DNA of 64,000 nt. Source: Volvox africanus (Eukaryota; Chlorophyta; Chlorophyceae; Chlamydomonadales; Volvocaceae). The position numbers and the translations under genes were made by a program. This document shows, one piece after another, positions 11,071 through 23,389 of the stretch. Location: contig BSDZ01000003.1 of the NCBI GenBank assembly GCA_030268105.1, positions 4,464,001 to 4,528,000 of the forward strand, read 5' to 3'. Below the pieces are notes generated by a model that worked only from the letters and a program-made list of their open reading frames with translations, made no database searches and was not told the origin of the DNA. Positions within the stretch are counted from its first letter, which is position 1. Each line of letters begins with the position of its first letter.

Positions 11071-14000
11071 CTACAGCTTCAAGGCCGCCGCGCCCTTCTT
11101 CCCGCCCTCCTCCTGACCGCCGCCAGCGCCCTTCTTCTTCTTGAGCTCTCGAGCAACCTTGATGGCGCCGCCGCCATTCGCCGCCGCCGCCTGCTCCGCC
11201 GCCAGCTTGGCGAAGACAGCGGAGGAGTTGCCAAGGTCCGTGCGGCCGTGGCGGCCGGCACCGGCTCCCGCCGCCACCTTGACCCCTTTGCCCGCCACCA
11301 CCTGGGCAAGACAGCGGGAGGTACGGGTGTGGGTTGATTGCTGAGGTTTGAAGAGGCAGCGAAAGCGCGTGCAGGTGTGCAGGGGTAAGGAGGACTTAGC
11401 GGGGGTGTTGGCGGGAGGGAGGAGAGGGTTGAGGGAAGGGGAGAGGGAAAAGGTGATAAGCGATTTCTCTTGTTCGTGCTTTTGGCGAGAAGGCTGGCGA
11501 GAAGGCTTGGTAGCTCTGTGCGCCATCCTCATGGTATTCTCGTACGTCGTGACCCACCAGCGGGACCCTCATTTTAATTGCAGCAGATGAGTACGACAAG
11601 GATCAATATTCCCCTCCCCCTTCCCTGTCCAGTAACCTCATACCCCCCTTTTCCCCCGAGAGCCCATGCAGGCACGGCAGGAGCCGCCAACATCACCACT
11701 CGGATCGCTACCCCTCCCTCACCACCAGCTGACCCCGGGGGCTCCACTTCAGCACCGCCGTCCACCCCCCCGGGGGGGATAACCCCGACCCGACCCGACC
11801 CCATTCCACGTCCCTGACCCGCCCGCCTTGCCTTCGGGACTTCTACTCGCAGAAATACAGCCACGTCCGCCCATCCAGCCGGGTTATAATGGCGCCGTTA
11901 TGATAACTCCCCTACCCCATCATCCCCTTGGCTTGTTTTACGCATCTCCCACCTTGCTGTCCGACCGACGGCCCACCACCTCCGCAGTGCCGCCCTGAGC
12001 CACTGCCCGCGCCCGGCGCTCCGCGTCCTTGGCCCCCTGTCGGGCCTTATGTTGCCGCTTCTTACGCGCCCGCCGCTGCTTGCGCTCCTCCCTGGAGATC
12101 CACAAAACAACCAACCGTGTAAAAACGTGAAACTAACTGCATTTAAAACCCACACACTCCTAAACCCCCTCTACTCTCCCTTCACTTTCCCACCAAGTCC
12201 TCTCATTTGATCTCGTACCTCCCACGAGCAACCCCCTCCCCCTTCCCCCCTCCACTCCATTCCACATACACACACACACCCTGAAAACCGTTAGAATGAG
12301 TAAGACCTAAGAATGAGGTTTGGGCAGCTTGACAAACTTTCCCCCCCAACAGCCCAACTTGGCGCGAGTTTGTTTTTTAGCCACTTTTTTCGGTTAAATC
12401 GCGCTTGGCTGCTGGTTTCTGCATTTGGATATCTTACCTCGGTAAGTTAGTGCACACAAACACACCCTCCCTCCCCCCCACACACACATGTGTGTTCCCG
12501 CAGTCCGTTCACCACATCCGTACAACTCCTCACACCCCCCCCCTCCGACTCCCCCTCCGACTCCCCCTCCCCGACGAAGACGACCAAGTGCTACCTCCCA
12601 TCCGCTCCCTTCCAGCCAACATCGAAACCTACCTCCCCCCACCTGACCAGCCCCCACCAGCCCCCACCCGCCCCTCCGTGCTCCCCGGCCCCTCCCCATC
12701 CCACACCCCACCTGCTGAGCTCCGCCTCCGCCACCGTGCGTCCGTCCTTGACCCCGGGCTTGTATACCTCTTCGGGGAGCTGCATCGCAGCCTTGCTGAC
12801 AGCCACCGGCGCGGCCTCCTCCATGGCGATGGCGGGGACCTGCGAGGGGGGAGGGAGGGGGGGAGGGGCACGGAGGCGGTGGCGGCGGAGGTGGCGGCGG
12901 AGGTGGTGCGGAGGAAAAGTGAATCTCCATTGGAGCGGTACGACATGCGGATTTGATGAAGCGCGGGGGGAGATGGGGCGGCGAGAGGGCGCAACCGGCC
13001 ATTAGCAGCAGAGCATCCCCTCCTCCTGGGGACTGTGAGAGAGCAGGAGTGTGCCTGTGTATTTCGGTGGTGGGTGGTGGTCATGGTGGGGTTACTAATG
13101 TCGTACAGTTCCACACTGTCCGCCCTCCTTGGTGTCCCCTCCCCCTCTTGCACACGCCTCCCACCTACCCCCGCAGCCACCCTCAGCGTAGCCCTGGCCT
13201 CTATGACCGCCTCCCCAATCTCAACCCCCCACCCCCAAACCCCTGCTCCTCTCCTCCCCGCTTCGTACCTCGCTGCGGATGGTCATGTCCTCGACAACCG
13301 GTTTCGGAGCGAAGTGGAAGCGGCACAGCGCATCCAGCTTTCCGCAAAGAACCTTGAATATCGTCCGTGCCTCCTGCCGCAGTTTCTCCTGCTTGTCCTC
13401 AGTGCCACCCCCCATGACCTTCCGTACGAAGTCCTGCTCGTACAGCTCCCCCAAACCAGCCTTGGCCTTGGTGTCGTCAAGTTCGATCTGCTTCTTCTTC
13501 GTCTCCAGGGGGGGCGGTACGACGAGTATGACGTCATCAAAACGGCGGTCCGCAACGCGCTTCTTAATCATCGCCTCCAGGTCATTAGTCATCTCGTCAG
13601 TTTGGACAGGTGCGGGTTTACCTGTACGGCAGGCGCAACCGGTACACGATGTTTTGCATTGGCACCGACATCTTCCGCAGCCCCTTCCCCCTCTCCCCTT
13701 TTCCACGGTGGCAACTACCTCCGTCAACTTCCGTACAATTGTGACGGACATCTGCGGCTCCCCCCTCCCCGGTACCACTCGTGTGCATTGCCACCTTTTC
13801 CTTTGAAACGCTCTTTTAATGATTTGTGTCGTACTTCAACTTACCAGCTTCCGTACGCCACGTCCAGATGCATCCCACTTACACAAACACACAAAGGCAC
13901 ACAGGCACGCTCTCCCGGTACTGCACCGATACACAGCAACCCGCTCCCCCCCCTCCCCCTCACCTCGGGTTTCGAAGTCCATGTCGAGCTCCAGCGCGCT

Positions 14001-14972
14001 GTTCAGGGGTCGCGAGCCGGCCGCCACCTCACCAGTCAGGTGCCAGGCCTTATCTCCGAGGGCCTCCTCTTCCAGCTCCGCGACTCGCTCCTGGAAGAGG
14101 GGGGAATGAGGGGGAAGAGGGCGGCAGAAGGGGAAATACACAAGTGGAAGGGGGGCATGCGAAATGTTTGAAAAGCGTACTTCGCCGCCACTCACTTCGG
14201 TGAAAAATTCGTACAGCCTGGCGTTGTACAGCAGTGGGTTTGGAAACGGAAACAAAAGCAGACAAGTGCTGAGGCATACACACTCGCCACAGGACACACG
14301 ATTTCGGGAGCAGGTGTTTCCTGGTTACGGAGCAACCTGTCCACCAGACCTGCAATCCAGATTATCGGCCCCCCTTCTACAGGCCATTATTACCTCCACC
14401 GCCTTGTCATCGGACACGTAACCGGTTTTGAGATAATGGTGTGTGTGTTGTAATGCTTCTCAACAACAATGCCGGGTCTAGTGAATTCGTCCACTTCTCC
14501 GAAACCCCCGTACCTGTCCCTCCCTCCCCCCTTCCCAAAGGAAGGCCCACCCCTCCCCATCCGCCATGCAGCTGTCCCTCTCCTCCCCCCCTAACCCCTG
14601 ACTCCCGTACCTATCTCCGCCCTGCCCTCCCCCACCTGCATCCTCGCCAGACGCCGCTCATGACTGGAGAGCAACTGCTGTTGCTGTTGCTGCTGCTTGG
14701 TGTTGGTGTTGGTGTTGGTGTTGCCGCGAACCCCCTCCTCCTCAATCTCGTCGTGAAGACCACCTTTGTTTGTGGGGTGGTGTGGTGTGGGGTTGACTCG
14801 CCGAAGGGAGGGAGGGAGAGTGACGTCGTGAATTGGTGTACAGCTCTGGTGTCACCCAGCAAAGGGCGCCCAACCGCTAACCCCCAATCCGCTAACCGCA
14901 ACTGCAACCCCCACCCCCACTCACCAGCACTCTTCCCAGACCGCCTGCGTGCGACCCCGCCGTCCTCCTCCG

Positions 14973-15010
<38 letters not shown>

Positions 15011-15514
15011 CCCTCCTCGTCCATGTCGTCGCTCTCATCCTCATCCTCCTCATCCTCATCCTCCGCCCCCATGCCGGATGCTCCGCCAAAAAAGTCCTTG
15101 TACCGTATCTGGGAGGCATCCTTGGCGCCAGCCTTTCCCTTCTTGCCTGTGCAGGGCAGAGGCGGGACAAGGACACCGCAGCGACTCGGAGGGCCTTCAA
15201 CTCCCACACTCGGGGAAGGGAGAAATCCGTTGGCTCCCCCTGGACCAGCCCCAAACCCGCACGCTATCCCCTCCCCCTCCCCCTCCGAGCTCTTGACCCC
15301 GCCCCTCACAACACACAGCTGCTGAAGGAAATCCGGTTTCCCACACCCGCTGCCGCTGAGCATCACCCCGGCCCCGGCCCCGGCCCCGCACCCCCCATTC
15401 CATCCAGCTACCCAACCCACCCGCTGCCACAGCGGCGTCCTCCAGCAGCGCCTCCATGGCGGCGTCCTCGTCTTCCTCGTCGTCTAAGTCAGGGAAGACA
15501 CACACACATGTGTT

Positions 15515-15545
<31 letters not shown>

Positions 15546-18500
15546 TGGTGGTGTGGTGGTGAGATGATGCGCGACATCCAACATGCGGAAGGGGCAATGG
15601 CTTTCGGGAGGCGATAAGCCAGGGGGGGGATAGAGAGAGTTCCAGACACAGGGGCAGGGTACGACAACGCCCAGGGTACGACAACGCCCTCTGGTTTCCG
15701 TTCGCGGGGTGTCTCATCAGAGGGGGCGGGGGGCCAGGCAGTCGTACACTCTCCTGAACCGCACGGCGCATAAGGGGCTAAACATCTCTGTTCGAGAGAC
15801 AACGTCCACCCATATGACTGATGGACCGAGTGCCAACTCTTCCTCCCGCCCCGTCTGCAAGTCCCGCTCTGCAGCTGACCCCCCCCTACGGGCGGGGGAC
15901 ATGCATGGAGAAGCACAGAGGGACCGAGAACTCTACCAGGGGTCTCGGCCCTCCCACCCACCCCTTTTTTATCTCGCAAACGATCTCTACCCCCCGGCCC
16001 CCCAAGGAACGTACTTGGACAGTGGACACCCCACCCCCACCCCCATCCCACACATACACACATACGCCAAGAGAATCGCAAGGATCCAAACCCCCGGACC
16101 TCCTTCCATTACATCCTGTTCATCAACGGCCGTGCGCTGCCTAGAGGCCGCAAGCCATTCCCTCCCCTCCCTCCCAATCCCTGCCACAACCTCCCTCCCT
16201 CCCAATCCCTGCCCACCTCAGCGCCTCGGTGTCACTCACCTCCTGACAGGCCTGCACCCTCCTCCTCCTCGCCCTCCTCCTCGCCCTCTCCAAACAGCCC
16301 ATCATAGCCCTCCCCGTCTCCTGCCATCGCCCGCCGCTCCGCCTCCTCCACGTAGCGCTCCAAGTCAGTCAGGCGGAAGAACCGGTCCTCCAACCCGCCA
16401 GACGGCCCCTCCTGGGCCTCAGCCTTGCCCTTAGGCTTGGATCCAGATTCTGTGATGGGACGTACGTCACGTCACGTTAGTGGTCGGGCAGGGAGGTAAG
16501 GCTTACGGACGCGTATCCAGCTGCGGGTTTGGGATCTTAAGCCAAATGGGACACGGATTCAGATCTGGATCCGGATCTGGGCGGGATTCTACACTGATTT
16601 CAAATCTTTGCCGTTTCCAGCGCGCCTCTGCGCCCCCCCCCACCGCACTCCACCCCTGAGCCATCCCCGACCTCCTCCCCCCATCACCACGCGCGTGAGC
16701 CTCTCCCAACTCCCACCTCTCCGGGCCTTCTTTGTCTGCCTCGCCCTGTCTTCCTCATCATCATCTTCGTCCTCCTCGTCCTCCTCCTCATCTTCACCCT
16801 GCTCGTCCTCTCCGCTTTCATCCTCCTCCATTTCGTCACTGCTGCCGCCTCGGAGCAGTCGGTCGATTCCCTCAGCAGCCTCCGCCGTCACGAGTCCAGC
16901 GGCACCGCCACGGAGGGGCTCCGCCAAACGGATCAGTCTCCGAGCGCGACATAACGCCACCTCCGTAGCCATCTCCAGCTATACCGGTAAGCAGCAGCGA
17001 GGCAAAGGAGGGGGATTTAGAAAGCAGCGGAAAACGACCCCGGGCTCTGGTTGTGCGGAATCTGTGGATCTAATACACACACACACACACACACCAGGTA
17101 TGCGGGATCCAACAAGCAGAGTCCACAACAAGGAGACGTCCATTCCCCCCTCCCCCTCCCCCCTCCCCGCCCACCTGCAGCCAGATCTGCTCGGGGTCGA
17201 AGGACTCGTCCGTGTGCAGCTCCGGCAGCGGAGCCATACCGCTGCGGTGAAGCGCCCGCCGCTCCGCCCGACTGCCAGCACCGGGGCCCCGGGCGGCCAC
17301 CACCAGTCGCGCGCATTGCCTGTACAGCAGCTGCGGGGCGGGGGGGCACCACGTCACCACCCACACATGGGCGCATATGGCCCGTGTGATCCCCCAGGTG
17401 ACCCGGATGACCCGGACACCGGGTGAGAGAAACGGAGGGAAGGGCTATGAGGGACACCTCACCTCACCTCTCCTCACCGCACGCAGCGGGCGATGTCCGA
17501 CCGTCGCAGTGCCAGGATCAGCTTCATATCGCTTTCCGATGGAGTGAGGAGAGCCGGACAGGGCTTCATCCACCACACAGGTCCCGGCGGGTTTGGTGCT
17601 GTACGGCGGGATCCACAACTGGTGGTCCAGTTTGGCCGCAGTACTATGAGGCTCCAGGCGCCCGTCAGACTGCCGCACCTCCTTCGTCCGGTCCGCCGCA
17701 AGCAGTCCGACCAGGCCGAGAACACTCTGCCCCTTCGCCGAGTCTCCCTACCCTAAGCCCCTAAGCCACAGCCGGTAAAAGACTGTAAGACATCACCGGC
17801 AACAATCCGCCTGGGCCTCCCAACTTACCCCCCCCCCCCGCTTTCCCCTCATAAGGCCCGACTGCTTTCGCGTGAAAATACTCCGAGTTGCTGTCGGCAG
17901 ACGCCCCTTCTCTTCCCGTAACGCATCCCCTGCCGTACCTTGGCCGCTCCACGTGCCGCCAGCGCCACCGCGGCCGAGGGCCTGAAGAAAACCGCCGAGT
18001 CGTCCACCCGGGACTGCAGGGAGGGTACATGTGTGTGTACGAGTGTGTATGTGTGTATTTGTGTAGGGTTTAAGAATGTGTGTATGTAGACGGCGATGCT
18101 CTTCTTGGAGGGCACATGTCAGTAGGTCGCTCCCTCACCCCAAGCCCACGGAGGGCCCCACTTGACCCCACCTCAATCCCAACGCCCGTAACACACCCAC
18201 ATTGTCAACCTTCCTATCCGCCCATCACATGCAGCAGCGCCTTCCCAAGTGCCGGCAACCTCTACACTGCACTGGGCGTGTCGGCTAACGTTGGGTTGTG
18301 ACCGGGGTGCGTATCGTACTGCTTGACCGCGTCCATCTCCCAATACCTGAGGCTTGCCTGCACTTCCGGCCTTCGCCGCGTCCCGACACCTCTTTCCCCC
18401 CTTTCCCTCCAAATTAGTGCCCCACCACCACCACCAAGAGCAGCACCAGCACCAGGTCTCGTCTATTCGTCTTCCTCTCTCCACCCCGCCTTCCTGCCAC

Positions 18501-19421
18501 CTTCCCAGCTTGTCCCGAGGTCACCTGCAGCAGGTCCAGGGCCGCCCTCAAGTCCGGGAGCTTACTGAAGCCGTCCAGCACATCGGAATTGGTGCTGATG
18601 CCGTTGCTCGCGGGACCGGGGCCATTCGCGGGGGCAGCTGGAGTGGCGGCTGCAGCAGAGGTGTGCTCCCCGGCAGCTAGTGCCGCCCAGGCCGGACTTG
18701 CCGCCAGTGCGGCTGCGATGGCAACGGGAGATGTGGGTTTAGTAACCGGTGAGAGAGGTTCCCCAGGGATGTGCTTTTGCCGCTTAGCGGATGGCGGCGA
18801 TGAGGGTACGTCCGGCTCTGATCCAGGTGCTACCGTTGCTGCAGCGCCAGATTTCGTTGGTGTCAGTGGGGACGCTCCTGCCAGCCGCTGTACAGGTTCC
18901 CCTTGCTCCTGCTCCTGCTGCTGCTGCTCCTGCTCCTGCAGCTCCTGCTCCTGCTCCTGCTGCTGCTGCTCCTGCTCCTGCTGCGGCGGCGGGGGCTCAT
19001 GTGGGGCCGACGCAGCTGCTGCATCAGCTGGAGGTGCATCATTTGAGGCGGTGTTCGCGGCTGCCGCCGATGCGGCTTCCGCAGGGTCAGCTGCACGTGT
19101 ATTCTTTCGCTTCGTGCCCCTTGTCCCCGTCGAAACTGGAGCTGGAGTTGGAGCCTAGAAGTTGTTCAGGACATGGCATGGGTTGGAGGTGCTGATTGGT
19201 CACAAGGGCGGGTGAGATGCAGTTCTATTCAGGTGCAAGCTCCAGGAAAAGCGCAGCAAACTTTAGATTTAAGCGAGATTATAACAATATATGCACATTG
19301 AAGTGATAACAGTGCGGTCATTTCATATCGTCGCGTGTTCGCGAAACGGATGCCGGCGGCGCTTCCATACCTGAGCTGCATCTTGGGGTTGCTCGCGAGC
19401 AGACCTCCTTGTGCTAACCAT
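11071..19421 (-). CDS. MPP10: U3 snoRNP protein MPP10 (14 exons, 924 aa)
   Basis: Nucleolar component of the U3 snoRNP/SSU processome, which acts with IMP3 and IMP4 in 18S pre-rRNA cleavage. Exons: 19421-19371, 19154-18525, 18013-17939, 17330-17175, 16978-16717, 16449-16240, 15483-15421, 15146-14925, 14763-14636, 14090-13964, 13621-13269, 12839-12712, 12091-11953, 11301-11071. Diagnostic blocks in family order: FDPEQIWLQ (about residue 300), DRFFRLTDLERYVEEAE, IRYKDFFGG, WHLTGEVAAGSRPLNSALE, ELYEQDFVRKV, LCGKLDALCRFHFAPKP, VPAIAMEEAAPVAVS and a basic tail ending ALKL. Acidic Asp/Glu tracts separate the blocks, as in human and Arabidopsis MPP10. The start MVSTRRS is followed by a lineage-specific, Ala-rich and Gln/Glu-repeat N-terminus of about 220 residues. 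The blocks make the identity secure; the N-terminal exons rest on splice phase. Confidence 0.95.
17478..17726 (-). other. Possible cassette exon in MPP10 intron 3
   Basis: A 249-nt segment is bounded by a good acceptor (GGGGCAG before AGTGTTCTC) and a donor (GCG before GTGAGG). It has no stop, and its length is a multiple of three. The flanking exons 3 and 4 meet in phase 0, so including it would add 83 residues (starting SVLGLVGLLAADRTKEV) without shifting frame. Skipping it gives the better match to plant MPP10, where the flanking residues are contiguous. Confidence 0.45.
18440..18485 (+). repeat. Dispersed intronic repeat, 3' end (MPP10 intron 2)
   Basis: CAGCACCAGCACCAGGTCTC then GTCTATTCGTCTTCC. 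The repeat is antisense to MPP10. Confidence 0.7.
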
Positions 19422-20188
19422 TCTTGACGATTAAAGCCCTGCCTTTGGCGTGGCCCACACGCCTAATTTATCGAAATATTACAATTGCGATGCGACACCC
19501 GTTTTCGAGAATTGCTGCACAAACATTAATTTTGCACAACACTACATCAGCATCATTGCTTTGTTATTGACAACATGTTCGGATTTGATTCTTCGCTCGT
19601 CAAAAGCAAATACCGGAGTTTTACTGCTACGCTTGAACAATCACAGTTACAAACGAGTAGACATATCTGCACGTACCAATATCTGGTATGGCGTGGATGT
19701 GTAGTTGCGTTCTTGCGTACAGCATCGACGGCGCTCCGTTATTCCAAACATCTTGGCGGTTGGATGACGTAACCGCTTTAGGCAGAGCATTAGCGACTAA
19801 CCGAGAGCTCCATAACTTCACATATTATTATATGTTGTATCTTTTAATACGGCAATGTAGCATAAATTTTCAAGGGAGGTTGGAGTAAAATTTGTAGGGT
19901 TAAAATGAAAAAAGGGCTCGTCCTGCATTGTAAACTAATCGTCACGCCAGCGTCACGCACCGTCCTTCCATAACCTCGATTGATCTCCAACCTAACTCTC
20001 CAACATAACCCTTCCTCGCACACCCTCGACTGGGTATCCGCCCAGTCCACGGGACGCCCCTCTGTTTCTCAAAACCCTTAAACTGACCGCTCTCCGAGCA
20101 CATACACCGGTACGACACAGATTCGCGTGTTAAAACCCTTCAACCCACAGCACCGCTCTGTCCAACATTCCATCTACGCCCTTCGACT
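19422..20188. other. Intergenic, MPP10 5' / 6PGL 3' side
   Basis: AT-richer than the neighbouring genes. It should hold the MPP10 promoter and the 3' end of the 6PGL transcript. No TATA box is obvious close to the MPP10 ATG, and no further gene is seen. Confidence 0.5.
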
Positions 20189-22105
20189 TCACAACGCCCG
20201 AGCTGCGTTGTCAGCCGCCAGCAGCGCCCGTGCCCCGGCGGCCACATCCAGGCGGCTGGCCGCGGGGCCGTCCATGAGCCACAGCGCGCTGCCGCCCTCC
20301 ACCGGCCGCACCCGTCGGGCGGGCATCTCAATGGAGTCTCCAAAAGGGGAGGGCGTCTGCAGCGCGGCACGAACCGCCTCCGCCTTGCCCGCACCCGTCA
20401 TGGCGATCACCACCTGCGGAGGGGGCAGAGGGTAGAACCAGGTCAAGAGGAGGTGACGGAGGAGGGGTATGAGTCCAGTGTGATTCCGACCGGGCTTTGG
20501 AGGGGTATGAGAGCGAGTGCGATGAAGAACCCGAAATTTGCGGCAGAGGATGAAGGATGGAGGATGAAGGCCCCGAGGACCCCCTCCCATCCATCCACCC
20601 AACTGCCACACCCACCCGCCCAGGCCTGCAGCAAAAGCCCTGACCTGTACGGCATCGCTTACCTGCTTAGCTGCGCACATAACCGGCAGTGAGAGGGTGA
20701 TTGAGGCGGGCTGCTTCTTGTCCACGGGCAGCACCAGGGGGGCCCCCGGACCGGTGATGGAGGTTTCGGAGCGGCCCGGGTACAGCGACCCCACGTGGCC
20801 ATCAGAACCCATGCCCAGAAGCATCAGATCAAAACGCGGCACCACGTCCGAGGTCAGGTCCATGCCACGCTGTACAGCAATCTGTACGGCCGGAACCGTA
20901 CGGCAGAAGTGATGCAGTCAGGAGTTCGTGGATTGGGGACGGGTGAGTGGGGAGTGGGTGTGGGAGGTGTGGGAGGTGTGGGAGGTGGTAGACGTTTAGT
21001 TAGAGAGGTAAATACCACGTGGTGTACCGGTGCGCGTTCACGGATCGTCGGGAGCCGCTCAAGGGGGGAGTTCGACCCGGGGGAGTTGGGGGTTCTGACT
21101 GCTTGTACGACACCCTCCCCGGCCCCGGTGCGAACCCACCTAATACGCCGCGTCCTCCCTGGAGCGCCCCCGAGGCAGCGGTTCCAGTCCCGGTGCAAGT
21201 GCAGGTGGAGGTGGTGGAGGTAAAGAAAGAAGAGCTACAAAAAGCGACAATTCAACCCAACCCACCCACGTAGGACTCTAAGCCTAGCCCGCCCGCCCAC
21301 CCACTCCCCTTCTCCCCCCCACTCCATCGATCACCTGCCGGAGCCAAGACTCGTACTCGCGCGCCTCCACCACAGGATCTGAACTCCCCTGCGGCCACAG
21401 AAACGGAAACCCCTTCACGGCGTATGTCAGTAGCAGGCTCCTAATTTGGCATCAATGGTTCTTCTCCCGCCAAGACACCTCCCGCAGATATCCGGATCAC
21501 ATCACGAGACGTGACGGACGAGCCAGGGCCAGGGCCAGGAGGGTGTATCTCACAGGCGGCGGAAAGGCTGGTTGACAGGTCCACAGAGTTCGGCCGTACA
21601 GGCAACGCCCTCCCGACCTCACCGCTGCTTTCCACCGTTTGGGCGCTTAATTGCTGTGCAGTGATATGCACCTACCAGCTGGCGCTACTGCACCTACCCT
21701 TTCCCCTTCACGGCTAGTCCCTGTCTCTTCAGCACGCGCACCATGTATCACTTATTCGTCTTCCCTCCCATTCCCCCTCCCCCTTCCTGAAACCCCAGTA
21801 GCATAACCCCACGCATTTTAACTCCCCGTGTCCCCGTGTCCGCGGGTCGTCGTCCCCCCTCCCGCCTCCCCCGTGTCGCCAGCGCACCTTCAAGGCCGCC
21901 ACATTGGCCAACGGCGCCCCCACCCGCATGAGGAACAGGTCCAGCGCCTTCTGATGGGTGGAGGCCTTGTCACCGAGTGGGACGCACTTGTGGTTGACGT
22001 AAAAGAGGAACGTCTAGAGGGAGCTCAGCGGCGTGGCGGCGGCAGCCGGCGGGAGGGAGGAGGAGGAGGGGGAGGTGGCGGGAAAGATTACATCTTTAGA
22101 AGGAC

Positions 22106-22192
<87 letters not shown>

Positions 22193-23389
22193 GTATGGGG
22201 GGGAAGGGGGGAAGAGACGAAAAACAGGAAAGAAAAAAAGAGGGGATAGATGGGATAGCTGCAGGTCACTGAAAGCGGAGCACACGCCGCATGGGGTAAG
22301 GGGTAGGAGGTAGGGCTCAAAAGTCGAGGGGAGCAGTAGCGGCCGCCCTTCCTCCGGATCCGGATTTCCCCCTAAAACAGGTCCACCTCCACCTCTACAG
22401 AAAAAGCACACAAGGAAAATCCCCCCACCCCCCAACCCACTCTCCCCGAACCCAAACTCACAACTTGATCACCGTAACGGCTTCTTGTTTGTACCTTTGC
22501 TAAGGGGGGTTCTCCACGTGCAGCCTCGCCACCGTGCCGCCGCCCGCATGGGCCTTTCCGGCTCCCACCCCCGAAATATGTAAGTGCCCTTCCCTCCGTA
22601 TAGGGGACCGCTCTCACTCACTCGACCTGCTCCCTTCCACCCAACCGCATCCCCACTCACCCGGTCCCACGGCACGGGTTGCCCCACCAGCCCGCCGCAC
22701 ATCTTCAAAACGGAGCCCCCCGGAATGGCGAGGAAGAATGCACCGCGCTGGGCTACGGCAACTTGCGCTGCATGCACCACCAGCTGAGGGAAGGGGGAGG
22801 GAGAGTCGGGCGGCGGGCGGGGGAGGGGGGGGGGCGGGAAGAAAAACTATGTGAGATGGAACGGCGAGCCTTCCCCCCCCCACTCAGCTTCGCTCGCCCC
22901 CCAGGAGGATCCCAAGCATAGTGTGCTAGGTGACGGGGTAACTCCCTTCCATTTCCCCCCTTACCGTCACTGTTACTGATCGTATTTATGATCATCATCA
23001 TCATCATCATCATCTGGACTCGTGTGTATCTCCCCCCCTCCCCTCCGCGGCCTTGGCGACTACATAGTTTACATCACAGCTCGTTTCCACTTTTCCTGCT
23101 TTGGACGACGCAAGCTGTCACTATCCAATCTTCACGGTTAGTCCTCGTTCCTTCAGTATCAGCACCAGGATTCGTTTATTCGACTTTCCCTCCTTAACCT
23201 TCCCTCCCCACTCCTCCCCACTCCTCCCCTCTCCCTCTCTCTCTCCCCCTCTCTCTCCCTCTCTCTCCCTCTCTTCCCCTCTCTCCCCTCTCTCCCCCTC
23301 TCTCCCACTCCTCACCTCGCAGATGCGGGACCCGACCGCAGCCTCCGTTGGGTGCACCTCCACGGCCAAATCCTCCGGGTAGTCGCTTC
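20189..23389 (-). CDS. PGL: 6-phosphogluconolactonase (5' end unresolved)
   Basis: Hydrolyses 6-phosphogluconolactone to 6-phosphogluconate in the oxidative pentose phosphate pathway. Phase-consistent exons: 23389-23316, 22783-22661, 22013-21888, 21388-21335, 20869-20663, 20413-20189, giving about 269 residues of the mature region. Family blocks: YPEDLAVEVHPTEAAV, AFFLAIPGGSVLKM (the GGS glycine loop), PRFDLMLLGMGSDGHVGSLYPG (with the DGH histidine), ITLSLPVMCAAKQ, VVIAMTGAGKAEAVRAAL. The usual FxxDERxVP block reads FLFYVNHKCVPL, so the DER triplet is replaced by NHK. The first listed exon needs one nucleotide from an upstream exon. A candidate ends at 23,890 (donor GCCG before GTGAGTC) and would encode a basic, Ser/Arg/Ala-rich, transit-like stretch ending ALISYVEVAA, but I could not place its ATG. 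The enzyme family is firm; activity and compartment are inferred. Confidence 0.88.
20941..21049. repeat. Duplicated segment, copy 1 (6PGL intron)
   Basis: About 109 bp, from GGGTGAGTGGGGAGTGGGTG through GTAGACGTTTAGTTAGAGAG to ACCGGTGCGCGTTCACGGAT. It is nearly identical to 25,002-25,094, apart from extra TGTGGGAGG units and a missing AG dinucleotide. Confidence 0.93.
21725..21775 (+). repeat. Dispersed intronic repeat, 3' end (6PGL intron)
   Basis: TCTCTTCAGCACGCGCACC, then TATCACTTATTCGTCTTCCC and a C-rich tail. Antisense to 6PGL. Confidence 0.6.
22105..22196 (+). repeat. (GTGTAT)n microsatellite in a 6PGL intron
   Basis: About 15 hexamer units; not coding. Confidence 0.95.
23045..23190 (+). 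repeat. Dispersed intronic repeat, near full-length copy (6PGL intron)
   Basis: Begins CGGCCTTGGCGACTACATAG and ends TCAGTATCAGCACCAGGATT then CGTTTATTCGACTTTCC with a C/T tail. It shares the opening block with 44,305 and the end block with 4,025. It lies in the intron between the first two confirmed 6PGL exons, antisense to the gene, next to an (ATC)n run at 22,988-23,013. Confidence 0.75.

Noticed and set aside
10463..11116. 217-codon plus-strand frame with a His/Gln run
   Set aside because: It overlaps the last MPP10 exon antisense, and the His/Gln run is a CAC/CAG microsatellite; no family is recognisable.
14190..14240. Short exon-like segment LYEFFTE before a GTGAGT donor in an MPP10 intron
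   Set aside because: The only acceptor in front gives a 22-nt exon that would break the frame; the neighbouring exons join in phase without it and match the family.
14949..15420. Pro/Ser-rich plus-strand frames over 15 kb
   Set aside because: They are antisense shadows of the acidic Asp/Glu tracts of MPP10.
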